From positions 467,791 through 531,790 of the forward strand of contig JACKLF010000003.1 of the NCBI GenBank assembly GCA_024236055.1: a DNA stretch of 64,000 nt, given 5' to 3'. Position 1 is the first letter of the stretch, and each line of letters starts with the position of its first letter. Of the stretch, positions 41,717 to 50,585 are shown piece after piece. The position numbers were made by a program, and so were the translations under genes. The notes beneath the pieces were generated by a model. It did no database searches. It saw nothing but the letters and a program-made list of their open reading frames with translations, and was not told where the DNA came from. The DNA comes from Alphaproteobacteria bacterium (GTDB lineage Bacteria > Pseudomonadota > Alphaproteobacteria > Micropepsales > Micropepsaceae).

Positions 41717-43102
41717 ATGAACCGGCAGAAAATGAACCGTCGCAGGCTTCTGGAATACGCCGCGGCGACATCCCTGATGGCTTGCGGGCCCGCAATCGCC
41801 GCGCCCGCGCGCAAGAAAAACTTCGTCGTCATCTATTGCGACGATCTGGGCTATGGCGACATCGGGCCCGACGGCAACACCGTCATTCCCACACCCAACC
41901 TGGACCGGCTGGCGCGCGAAGGCACGGTGCTGACCGATTATTATGCGCCCGCCAATCTGTGCACGCCGTCGCGTGCCGGGCTGCTGACCGGCCGCTATCC
42001 CATCAATGCGGGCCAGGCGCTGATGCTGGGCCCCACAAGCACCACGGGCCTGCCGCTTTCCAATCCCACCATTCCCAAGGCGCTCAAGCCCGCCGGCTAT
42101 GTCTCGGCGATGATCGGCAAATGGCATCTGGGCAGCACGGGCGAATTCTGGCCGCCGACCAAGAATTACGGCTACGACTATTATTACGGCATCCCCTACA
42201 GCCACGACATGTGGCCGCTGTCGGTGTTTGAATCGCGAGCGGGTCAGCCGGGCGTCACCCAGATCAAGCCCGATCCGATGACCCTGCAGGAAGAGTTCTA
42301 TTCCCATGGCGAGAAATTCATCGAGGAGAATGCGGACCGTCCCTTCTTCGTGAACATGTGCCTTAGCGCGCCGCACCTGCCGTCCTGGGTGCCGGCCGCG
42401 TTCAAGGGCAAGAGCGAGGTCGGCGACTATGGCGACACGATCGTGCAGGTCGACTCTTTCGTGGGCCGTCTTTTGAAGAAACTCGAAGCGCTGAACATCG
42501 ACCGGGACACGATGATCATCTTCACCTCCGACAATGGGCCCTGGTACTGGGGCTCTACCGGGCCTTTCCGTGCGCGCAAAAGCCAGCCCGGCTATGACGG
42601 CGGCTATCGCGTGCCCTTCATCGCCTGGTTGCCGGGCGTGGTGCGTGCGGGCGCGCGCACGGGCGGGCTTGCCAGCGGCATCGACATCTTTCCCACTTTG
42701 TGCGGCCTGGCGGGGGCGCCGCTGCCCCAGGCCGGGATCGACGGCGTCGACATGCTGCCGATGCTGGCCTCCGGTGCGCCGTCGCGGCGCAAGGAGATAT
42801 TCCTGTTCATGGGCGAGGATCTGGTCGGCATTCGCACCGCCCGCTGGAAATTCCTGGAGAACAGATCCTATTCGCCCAACACGCCGTCGCCCGACCGTTA
42901 TGGCTACAAGGAATTGTACGATCTTCAGGCCGACCAGTCGGAAAGCTACAATGTGGCGTCGCGCTATCCCGATGTCGTGGATGGCCTTGCCATGCGATTC
43001 GCTGCTGCGAAAAAAGTGTTCGATCCGAAGCGGACACAGCCGGAAAAGATGGAGCCGCCGATCCATTTCCTTGGCGACACCCGCCCGATCTGGAACGATT
43101 AG
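41717..43102 (+). CDS. Tat-exported sulfatase (formylglycine-dependent)
   Basis: The 461-residue protein is a type I sulfatase of the alkaline phosphatase superfamily. Cys82 in LCTPSRAGLLTGR is the C-x-P-S-R site converted to formylglycine; the metal ligands are in IYCDDLGYGD and FTSDNGPWYWG. The N-terminus NRRRLLEYAAATSL looks like a twin-arginine signal, so modification by the cytosolic FGE would precede folded export. AAGGAGG sits six bases ahead of ATG 41717. The style suggests arylsulfatase A-like enzymes acting on sulfated glycans or small esters; the substrate is unknown. Confidence 0.9.
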   Translation: MNRQKMNRRRLLEYAAATSLMACGPAIAAPARKKNFVVIYCDDLGYGDIGPDGNTVIPTPNLDRLAREGTVLTDYYAPANLCTPSRAGLLTGRYPINAGQALMLGPTSTTGLPLSNPTIPKALKPAGYVSAMIGKWHLGSTGEFWPPTKNYGYDYYYGIPYSHDMWPLSVFESRAGQPGVTQIKPDPMTLQEEFYSHGEKFIEENADRPFFVNMCLSAPHLPSWVPAAFKGKSEVGDYGDTIVQVDSFVGRLLKKLEALNIDRDTMIIFTSDNGPWYWGSTGPFRARKSQPGYDGGYRVPFIAWLPGVVRAGARTGGLASGIDIFPTLCGLAGAPLPQAGIDGVDMLPMLASGAPSRRKEIFLFMGEDLVGIRTARWKFLENRSYSPNTPSPDRYGYKELYDLQADQSESYNVASRYPDVVDGLAMRFAAAKKVFDPKRTQPEKMEPPIHFLGDTRPIWND

Positions 43103-43219
43103 CGGCCCGCCGGTCATCCCGCGCGGATATCTGTCACAATTGCGCGGCACCTTGGCCTTGCAAAACGAAGGGGCCCCGCAAGACGAAGGCGTGTGGTGCT
43201 TTCGTGAAAGGAGTGCGCC

Positions 43220-44674
43220 ATGACCAATCAGGCTTTCACCCGCCGGCGGCTGCTGCGCGGCGGCGCGCAGATGGCCTCGCTGGTGGCGGCTTCTGCGCTG
43301 ATGCCGCCCAACCTGCAAAAGGTCCTGGCGCAGGGGTCAGGGCGCAGCGGATCGCTGGGCGACATCAAGCATGTCGTGCTGCTGATGCAGGAAAACCGCT
43401 CCTTCGATCACTATTTCGGCATGCTGTCGGGGGTGCGCGGCTTTGACGATCCGGCGGCGCTGAAGCTAGCCGGCGGACGCAATGTTTTCCATCAGCCGGA
43501 TGCGGAAAATCCCAACGGCTACCTGCTGCCCTTCCATGCCGACAGTTTTTCGACCAGCGCGCAGAAGCTGCCATCGACCAGTCATGCCTGGGCGGTCCAG
43601 CACCGCGCCTGGAACGGCGGCAGAATGGACCAGTGGCTGCCGGCCCACCGCGACGCGGACGGCGCCAAGGGCCCCTATACGATGAGCTATTTCAAGCGCG
43701 AGGATATTCCTTTCCACTATGCGCTGGCCGAGGCCTTCACCATCTGCGACGCCTATCACTGCTCGGTGATGGGCCCGACATGGCCCAACCGGCTTTACTG
43801 GATGACGGGCATGATCGACCCGGAATCAACCGGCGGCGGGCCGGTAATCCAGAACAGGGCGCCTGCGGAAGGCTTTCGCTGGAAGACCTATCCCGAGCGG
43901 CTGGAGGAAGCCGGCATAAGCTGGCGCGTCTATCAGCATGGCGACAAGAGCCACCCGCACAACCTGCTGCGCGAATTCGCCCGGTTCCGCGACGCGGCCG
44001 CCGGTTCACCCCTGCGCGTCAAGGGCCTGCCCGACGCCGAAGAAGGGTTGTTCGAATATGACGCCATGCACGACCGGCTGCCGGCTGTGTCCTGGCTGTG
44101 CCCCAGCGCCGAGGCCTCGGAGCATCCGGTTTACATGCCGGCGGCAGGCGCCGAATTCATCGCCAGCAAGCTCAATGCCGTCGCGGCCAATCCCGATGTC
44201 TGGGCCAAGACCCTCTTCATCATCAACTATGACGAGAATGACGGCCTGTTCGACCATGTGCCGCCGCCGGTGCCGCCCGAAGGCACCGCGGGGGAATTCA
44301 TCGGCGGACTTCCCATCGGCGGGGGCTTCCGCGTGCCTTGCATCATCGTGTCGCCCTGGAGTGCCGGAGGCTGGGTGTGCAGCCAGCCCTTCGACCACAC
44401 GTCCGTGCTGCAATTCCTGGAACGCTTCACCGGCGTGCGCGAGCCCAACATCACCGCCTGGCGGCGGCAGACCTTCGGCGATCTGACGGCGGCGTTGCGG
44501 CTGGACCAGCCGCGCAGCCGCCCGCCCGCCATTCCCGATACCGGCGCGATGCTGCACATGGCGCGCTATGCCGCCGAGAATCTGCCGCTGCCGGCAATCC
44601 CCGGCGCCGACCAGAGCGTGCCGGCCCAGGAGAAAGGCACGCGCAAGCGCATCCCCGGTCCGCGCAGGGCATAG
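43220..44674 (+). CDS. Tat-exported phosphoesterase, phospholipase C / acid phosphatase family
   Basis: The 484-residue protein has a twin-arginine signal (FTRRRLLRGGAQMASLVAASA) and the family signature VVLLMQENRSFDHYFGM with the catalytic Asn/Glu and metal ligands, plus INYDENDGLFDHVPPP. It is shorter than phosphocholine-specific PlcN/PlcH because the C-terminal DUF756 repeats are absent, so phospholipase C of the mycobacterial type or AcpA-like phosphatase are both possible. GAAAGGAG precedes ATG 43220. It follows the sulfatase by 117 bases and may release sulfate and phosphate together with it. Confidence 0.87.
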   Translation: MTNQAFTRRRLLRGGAQMASLVAASALMPPNLQKVLAQGSGRSGSLGDIKHVVLLMQENRSFDHYFGMLSGVRGFDDPAALKLAGGRNVFHQPDAENPNGYLLPFHADSFSTSAQKLPSTSHAWAVQHRAWNGGRMDQWLPAHRDADGAKGPYTMSYFKREDIPFHYALAEAFTICDAYHCSVMGPTWPNRLYWMTGMIDPESTGGGPVIQNRAPAEGFRWKTYPERLEEAGISWRVYQHGDKSHPHNLLREFARFRDAAAGSPLRVKGLPDAEEGLFEYDAMHDRLPAVSWLCPSAEASEHPVYMPAAGAEFIASKLNAVAANPDVWAKTLFIINYDENDGLFDHVPPPVPPEGTAGEFIGGLPIGGGFRVPCIIVSPWSAGGWVCSQPFDHTSVLQFLERFTGVREPNITAWRRQTFGDLTAALRLDQPRSRPPAIPDTGAMLHMARYAAENLPLPAIPGADQSVPAQEKGTRKRIPGPRRA

Positions 44675-44696
44675 GCCCGCGCGCAGGCAGACGCCG

Positions 44697-45872
44697 CTAG
44701 CGGCTATAGGCGGTCGCGATCGATCCGGGCCGCGCGCCCATCGGGATGTCGGCGCCTTCCACGCGCGTCAGCCTTGTGCCGTCATAGTGATAGACCTCGA
44801 TCTCGCGCTCACCCGCGCATTGCAGCAGCAGTGTGCTGTCATCGCGGCTGAAGGTGGTGCCCTGGCACCAGTGGCCGGTATCGGCGCGGCCGGCCGGGGT
44901 CAGTGTGCCGTCGCCCACTTTATATATCTCCAGAAGCCCTTTCACCTTGTCCCATTTGGGATCCGAGCGGACAGGCGCAGTGCCATTGGCCACGACCACC
45001 GCGATATATTTGCCGTCGCCGGACATGGCGACATGTTCGGGCGTGGGGCCGACCATCTCGCTGTCGACCAGCTTGCCGGTGGCGATATCGCTCATCGAGA
45101 TCGTGCCCTGCCGGCGTGCGCCCGGCGCGGGCTTTTCACCCGGGGCGGGCAGCGCGCCGCCCAGGTCGGTGTTGATGACGTATTTGCCGTCATGGGTCAC
45201 CACCGCGCCATAGGGATTGATGCCCGGCTGGAAGGCGCGCCCGGTGTAGCGTACCTGGGTTCCGTTCACCGACAGGATCATCAGATGGGAATCGCCGCGC
45301 CCCACCGCGATGGCGGTCTTGCCGTCCGGGGTGAAAACCACATCCGACGGGCCTGATTTTTCGGGCAGGGCAACCGTGCCGGCCGGTGTCAGGTGCATGC
45401 CGGCAATGGTGAAGACCGAAATGGAATTGTCGGCGCTGTTGGCGATCAGGGCCAGGCGGCCATCGGGGCTGATGGAAACGCCGCCGGGCCGGTTGCCGGT
45501 GTGAACGGTCTGGACGATGCGCGGATTGGCCGGTGTTCGCAGGTCGACCACCGATGCGGTGTCGTTGGCCACCAGCTCCGTGCCGTCCAGCTTCTGGCAG
45601 GCCGTCACGATGGCGAAGCGGCTATCATGCGACAGCGCCACCGCGGTGGGCGACCCGATCATGCAGGCGGGGGCCGCCACGCTGCCAAGGCGCCTGACAC
45701 CATGGGCGGTGATGTCCAGCACACTGATACTGTCGGGTTCGACATAGGCAATGGCATCGCCCTTGCGAAGCTGTTTGCCGTCATTCGCCGACACCGCCAG
45801 TTCGGCGCGCACGCCAAGCGTGCCCACAAGGATTGCGGCCATGGCGCAGCCGGACGTCAGGATGGTTTTCAT
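44697..45872 (-). CDS. Secreted YncE/lactonase-like beta-propeller
   Basis: The 391-residue protein has a signal peptide (to about VRAE, residue 24) and a seven-bladed propeller of the YncE / 6-phosphogluconolactonase type, with blades such as VSISPDGRLALIANSADNSISVF, VVFTPDGKTAIAVG and AMSGDGKYIAVVV. Function is not known; homologues often accompany exported hydrolases. It converges on the phosphoesterase gene (22-base gap containing the palindrome GCCGCTAGCGGC at 44693-44704) and is divergent from the repeat-motif protein gene. Confidence 0.8.
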   Translation of the reverse strand: MKTILTSGCAMAAILVGTLGVRAELAVSANDGKQLRKGDAIAYVEPDSISVLDITAHGVRRLGSVAAPACMIGSPTAVALSHDSRFAIVTACQKLDGTELVANDTASVVDLRTPANPRIVQTVHTGNRPGGVSISPDGRLALIANSADNSISVFTIAGMHLTPAGTVALPEKSGPSDVVFTPDGKTAIAVGRGDSHLMILSVNGTQVRYTGRAFQPGINPYGAVVTHDGKYVINTDLGGALPAPGEKPAPGARRQGTISMSDIATGKLVDSEMVGPTPEHVAMSGDGKYIAVVVANGTAPVRSDPKWDKVKGLLEIYKVGDGTLTPAGRADTGHWCQGTTFSRDDSTLLLQCAGEREIEVYHYDGTRLTRVEGADIPMGARPGSIATAYSR

Positions 45873-46028
45873 GAGAGCTCCCCGGTGTCTGTCCTGATGG
45901 ACATTGTTTGTGTTGTTACGGTGCTGCTACACGCGGCGAAGACTAACGCTGGGCGCGCCGGCTTGTACACCGCATCGTGACACGCAACGGCGCGTTGCGG
46001 GCCTTTGGGCGCCGTGCATAATGCCGCC

Positions 46029-46745
46029 ATGACAAGACTCGCATCCATCATGAGCCTCGCCCTTCTGGTTCCCGGCGCGCTTGCCTTGACGGCTGTTCCG
46101 TCAGCCGCGCGTCCGCGCGACGATGCGATGTCAGGCGCGTTTCGCTGCGGCGCCATCGGCGACACCCGCACCTGGCTCGATTGTTACTATGGTGCGGCCC
46201 AGCCGGTGCGCGCGGCCCTGGGGCTCAGGCCCGTGCCGGCCGCGCAGTCGCAACTGGTCGCACGCCCGCCGGCTGGAACGCCGCCCGCCGGGGAACAGGC
46301 TTTGCGCGACCAGGTGATGGCGGGCGCGGTGCGCTGTTCAGGCCTGCAGGATCGTCAGTGGCTGGACTGTTATTATGCCGCCGCGCAGCCCGTGCGGACG
46401 CATCTTGGCCTTTCCGGCGGCGCACAACTTTCTCCGCCAGTTCAGCCACTTGCAGCCGCTGCGCCCCCGCAGTTCGGCATGGCGGCCAAGCCGGCGGCGC
46501 CGCTGAATGGTGCGGACCGTATTGCCTCTCCCATGGCGTCCTATGCCTTTGACAAGCTGGGCTGGTTCACCGTGACCCTGGACAATGGCCAGGTGTGGAA
46601 GCAGGTGGATGGCGATACCACCTATGCCCACTGGAACAAGCCGGCGCCCCGCTATCTTGTCCGGGTGAGCCATGGCTTTCTGGGTAGTTTCAACCTGCAG
46701 GTCCAGGGTGAACCGGGCCTGTTCAAGGTTCGCCGCATCCAATAG
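46029..46745 (+). CDS. Secreted protein with duplicated WLDCYYxAAQPVR motif
   Basis: The 238-residue protein has a signal peptide (residues 1-27) and two copies of a roughly 35-residue unit: RCGAIGDTRTWLDCYYGAAQ..LGL near residues 37-65 and RCSGLQDRQWLDCYYAAAQ..LGL near 106-133. Each has two Cys, so each unit may hold one disulfide. A Pro/Ala linker and a C-terminal domain (WFTVTLDNGQVWKQVDGD, then HGFLGSFNLQV) with an SH3-like look follow. I do not know a function. It stands alone, divergent from the YncE-like gene. Confidence 0.72.
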   Translation: MTRLASIMSLALLVPGALALTAVPSAARPRDDAMSGAFRCGAIGDTRTWLDCYYGAAQPVRAALGLRPVPAAQSQLVARPPAGTPPAGEQALRDQVMAGAVRCSGLQDRQWLDCYYAAAQPVRTHLGLSGGAQLSPPVQPLAAAAPPQFGMAAKPAAPLNGADRIASPMASYAFDKLGWFTVTLDNGQVWKQVDGDTTYAHWNKPAPRYLVRVSHGFLGSFNLQVQGEPGLFKVRRIQ

Positions 46746-47451
46746 CGCCGCCGACTCAGGTCGCAGTTTCGTGAAATGTTGATGGACCGGTGGCCGCGCG
46801 CGGCAATGCGCGCGCTACCATGTTACCGATGGGCAACATTTATCATATTAATAAGGGAAAGTGGGCCGTGACAGTTTTGGCAAACTTCCGTCCCAGGTTC
46901 CCGCATCCGTTCACATGCTGATACGAAGCGGCCGCTGCCACATGCGGTGTGCCGATTGCGAAAGCTGCCGCGATGGCTTTTGCGAGTGCGTCGGACGACG
47001 GTGCCGGGCAAGGCGGAAAATCGCGGCATAACCCAGACACGTCATCGTGTTCCCGCGTTTGCACAGACGGGTGGGGAGGCATTGTGCAATTGCGCGCGTA
47101 TCACGGAGTGAGACGCAGTTGGTTTCATGTTTGTAATAATCACCCCCTGAATAGGCCACTCAAAACAGGGCGAGGCTTTCCTCTCTTCTTGTTTCGAAAG
47201 TCTCTCAATTTGTAAAACGGCCTGCTTTCCCGTTCTGCGAAAGAATTCGTGGAACTTATTCTTCGTTGACAGCCAGAAAAGCCGGTGTTGAGGATTTGTG
47301 GACCGATGGCCTGCGTCAGCAGGTCACGGAAAAAATAATCTGGGGGGAAGGCTGGCCTTCGGGCCGCATTCCAAAGACGGGCGAAAGAAAAAACAGGCAG
47401 TTGCCTGAACCCTTTCGCACGCCTGCCCGGCAAACCTTTTGGGGAGGTAGC
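46746..47451. other. Gene-free stretch before the second TonB receptor
   Basis: These 706 bases hold no frame with both protein-like composition and a ribosome-binding site. Visible items are an A/T-rich patch with the inverted repeat ATGTT-N10-AACAT (46820-46839), another A/T-rich patch near 47125-47215, and a consensus TTGACA at 47266-47271 without a good -10 at the normal distance. It could hold a small RNA or a long regulated leader. Confidence 0.5.
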
Positions 47452-50400
47452 ATGAGTAACCTGACGCGCACTCTTTCGGCGGGCGTATCCAGCCTGGCAA
47501 TGGCGGCGGCAGTTTCGCTTCTGTCACAACCCGCGGCTGCCCAGCCGGCGGCGCAATCGGTGGAGGCGGTGACCGTGACCGGCACCAGCATCCGCGGTGC
47601 GGCCGTGGTGGGCTCGCATGTCGCGACGGTGGATTCGACCACCATCCAGACCTTGGCGCCGGTCAGCGTGTCGGATGTTCTCAGTTCGCTTCCCCAGCTG
47701 TCCAATGCGGGCACCGCAGGGCAGGGCGAAAATACCTATTCCTTCTACTCGCCGAACATCCACAACCTTGCGGCCAGCGCCTCCAACTCCACCCTGGTGG
47801 TGGTCGACGGCATGCGCATTCCCGGCGGCGGTTCGCAATGGGCGGAAGCCGACCCCAACATCATCCCGGTGGTGGCGTTGCAGCGGGTGGAAGTGCTGGC
47901 CGACGGCGCTTCGTCGGTCTACGGTTCCGATGCGGTGTCCGGCGTGGTCAACTTCATCACCCGCAAGGGCTTTGACGGCCTGCAGATCGATGCCCAGACC
48001 GGTTTTGGCAACGGCTACAGCACCGCCAATGCCGACCTTCTGTGGGGCACAAGCTGGGACAATGGCAATGTGATGCTGGCCGCCAGCTACACCTTCGGCA
48101 GCAACATCAAGCTGGCTGACCGCGATTTCGCCAGCATGGGCGATTACCGTTCCATCGGCGGCTCCAACCAGAACTCGGTGTCGTGTCCGGTGGCCTCGAT
48201 CCATCCGACATCTCCGACTGCCAGCAGTGGCAGCAATTACTGGTATGCCGGCCCTGGCGCGACCACGGGCTTTGCCAACAACCAGGCCTCGCGCCCCTGC
48301 AACAATTCGATCTATGGCGATATCCTGCCCCAGGTCCAGCGTACCAACGCGCTGGCCAAGGTCAGCCAGGATTTCTTCGGCGGCGCGCTGAACATCACCG
48401 AGACGATGGTCTATAACGACCTGCACACGGTCGCGCGCACTGGCCCCGGCACGATCAGCGCCTCGACCGCCTACAAGGCAGGCTCGGAGCCTGCGAACCG
48501 TCCCGGACAGGGCAATCCTTTCTTCCAGGCGCCGGCCGGCGCGCCGGGCACCACCGCCGAACAGGTCTCCTGGGTGAACCTGCTGTCACCGCTGCCCCAG
48601 AACCTGACCTCGGAAAATGTGATCTACAACCGGGTCAACGCCACCTACAACATCAGCGACGACTGGCATCTCGACGTCGACTGGGTGCTGGGCCAGAACA
48701 CCTTCAACAACGGGCTGAACAACGGCTTCTGCTCAAGCTGCGCCTATCTGGCGCTGAACGGCACGGCGCTGTCGGGCGGCAATCCGAACCAGACCGACAT
48801 TGCCGGGCACAATGTCATTTCGCTCAACACGCCGCTGACCACGGCCAATGCGCTGGACGTGTGGAACGGCCCCGGCTCCAACCTGACCTCGGGCACGGTA
48901 ATTCGCTCGCTCAGCTCGCTGAACAGCACCCAGACCATCGTCAACAGCACCAACCAGGTGCGCGGCGCGGTCAACGGCGCGCTGTTCGACCTGCCTGCCG
49001 GCACGGTGCATGTCGCGCTGGGTGGTGAGCTGTATCTGCAGCACATCCTGAAGGACAATGTCGGCAACACCAATATCGGCTCCAGCTCGATCGGCGCCTC
49101 TCTGCAGCGCTATCACTACAAGCGCCTGGTCACGTCGGGCTTTGCCGAAATCCAGGTGCCGGTGATCTCGCCCGAAATGGGCGTGCCGCTGGTCAATCAC
49201 CTGGCCTTCGACGTGTCGGGCCGCATGGACAGCTTCAGCGATGTGGGTGACACCTCCAATCCCAAGTTTGCCGTCGACTGGGGCGTGACCAGCGACCTGA
49301 AGCTGCGCGGCAACTATTCCACGGCCTTCGTGGCGCCGCCGCTGCTGTCGATCGGCGATCCCGCGCTGGGTTACATGTATGGCGGCGGGGCGTCGCAGGG
49401 CGGCCAGCTCAACAACATACCGGCAGCCAATTTCCCCGGCATCCAGAACATTCCGGGCGCGGTCTGCACCATCAACGGTTCGGCCTCGACCATATCGGCC
49501 TCTACCGGCTGCCCCTATGTCACGGTGGGCAATCAGGACGGCTCCAACGGGGCCGGCGGCAGCCGCGGCCTGGAACGGCAGCTGGGTGGCGGCTTCGTCA
49601 ACGTCAAGCCGCAGACCGGCTTCGCCTGGTCGGTGGGCTTCGACTATGACCCGGACTGGCTGCAGGGCTTCCATGCCAGCGTGACCATGTTCCACAACAC
49701 CTTCAAGGGTGCGGTGAACGCGGCGCACATCCAGCAGGTCACCAACGTTCCGTCGCAGTTCCATTTCTTCAATGTCTGCAACAACGGCGCCGGGTGCACC
49801 CAGGCCCAGATCGACGCCTTCACCAATGTCGCCAATGGCGCCACCACCGGCACCCTGCCGTCGGGCGGCACCTATTACCTGTGGGCGCACGATGAAACCA
49901 ACTTCCTGTACCTGCAGATCCAGGGCATCGACTTCGACGTCAGCTATGACTTCGACGCCGGCGATCTGGGCAACTTCCATGTCGGGGACTATCTGACCCT
50001 CTTCACCAAGTTCGACGAGGGCTATGACGGGAACAATTATTTCAGCATCAAGGGCACGTCCGGCTTCAACGGCACCTTTGCCTCGCTGGAGTACAACACC
50101 CGCCTGAATGTGGGCTGGACCAAGGGGCCGTTCGCGGTTGACGCCTTCGTCAACTACTTCCCGTCCTACCGGAACTGGAATTCGACCTCGGTCACCCCGC
50201 TGGCGCCCAACGCGCTGGGCACGCCGACGTCCGGCGACCATGTCAGTCCCTGGACCACGCTGGACCTGAATGTCAGCTACACCTTCGAGGAAGGGATGCT
50301 GGGCGGCGACCAGGTCTATGTCCACGCCAACAATGTGCTGGACGAGAATCCCCCCTTCATCAACACGACTGCCAACGGCACGGCGGGCAGTTCGGGCGGT

Positions 50401-50475
50401 GCGTTCGGCTTCAACGCCTTCAACGCCAGCCCGATCGGCCGCACGGTGTCGGTCGGCATACGCGCCAAGCTCTAG
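47452..50475 (+). CDS. TonB-dependent receptor (1007 residues)
   Basis: The outer-membrane transporter has a signal peptide (SLAMAAAVSLLSQPAAAQ), a TonB-box-like EAVTVTGTSIRG, a plug with VLSSLPQLSN, LVVVDGMRIPGGG and RVEVLADGASSVYGSDAVSGVVNFITRKG, and a long barrel ending GRTVSVGIRAKL. ATG 47452 was selected for its GGGGAGG and signal peptide; the open frame extends 62 codons upstream without features. It is a paralogue of the receptor at 23988 but clearly divergent. It is followed by a terminator and a secreted RraA-like gene. Confidence 0.93.
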   Translation: MSNLTRTLSAGVSSLAMAAAVSLLSQPAAAQPAAQSVEAVTVTGTSIRGAAVVGSHVATVDSTTIQTLAPVSVSDVLSSLPQLSNAGTAGQGENTYSFYSPNIHNLAASASNSTLVVVDGMRIPGGGSQWAEADPNIIPVVALQRVEVLADGASSVYGSDAVSGVVNFITRKGFDGLQIDAQTGFGNGYSTANADLLWGTSWDNGNVMLAASYTFGSNIKLADRDFASMGDYRSIGGSNQNSVSCPVASIHPTSPTASSGSNYWYAGPGATTGFANNQASRPCNNSIYGDILPQVQRTNALAKVSQDFFGGALNITETMVYNDLHTVARTGPGTISASTAYKAGSEPANRPGQGNPFFQAPAGAPGTTAEQVSWVNLLSPLPQNLTSENVIYNRVNATYNISDDWHLDVDWVLGQNTFNNGLNNGFCSSCAYLALNGTALSGGNPNQTDIAGHNVISLNTPLTTANALDVWNGPGSNLTSGTVIRSLSSLNSTQTIVNSTNQVRGAVNGALFDLPAGTVHVALGGELYLQHILKDNVGNTNIGSSSIGASLQRYHYKRLVTSGFAEIQVPVISPEMGVPLVNHLAFDVSGRMDSFSDVGDTSNPKFAVDWGVTSDLKLRGNYSTAFVAPPLLSIGDPALGYMYGGGASQGGQLNNIPAANFPGIQNIPGAVCTINGSASTISASTGCPYVTVGNQDGSNGAGGSRGLERQLGGGFVNVKPQTGFAWSVGFDYDPDWLQGFHASVTMFHNTFKGAVNAAHIQQVTNVPSQFHFFNVCNNGAGCTQAQIDAFTNVANGATTGTLPSGGTYYLWAHDETNFLYLQIQGIDFDVSYDFDAGDLGNFHVGDYLTLFTKFDEGYDGNNYFSIKGTSGFNGTFASLEYNTRLNVGWTKGPFAVDAFVNYFPSYRNWNSTSVTPLAPNALGTPTSGDHVSPWTTLDLNVSYTFEEGMLGGDQVYVHANNVLDENPPFINTTANGTAGSSGGAFGFNAFNASPIGRTVSVGIRAKL

Positions 50476-50490
50476 CCCCCTAGAGCACCT

Positions 50491-50528
50491 GACCCGCCCG
50501 GCATGGACCGGGCGGGTCTTCTTTTTCT
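50491..50528 (+). terminator. Intrinsic terminator of the second TonB receptor gene
   Basis: GACCCGCCCGG (50491-50501) pairs with CCGGGCGGGTC (50508-50518) around CATGGA, followed by TTCTTTTTCT. Confidence 0.92.
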
Positions 50529-50585
50529 ATTGCGAGCCGCAATTTTGGGTAAGATGCCGGCCTGACGGCATGGGGAGGAAATATA

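Noticed and set aside
46823..47029. Reverse frame with a CQNCH heme-like motif
   Set aside because: Composition is not protein-like, there is no signal peptide or ribosome-binding site, and one CxxCH in random GC-rich sequence is not evidence of a cytochrome.
47266..47294. TTGACA as promoter of the second TonB receptor
   Set aside because: The hexamer 17 bases downstream is TGAGGA, a poor -10; kept only as a note in the gap description.
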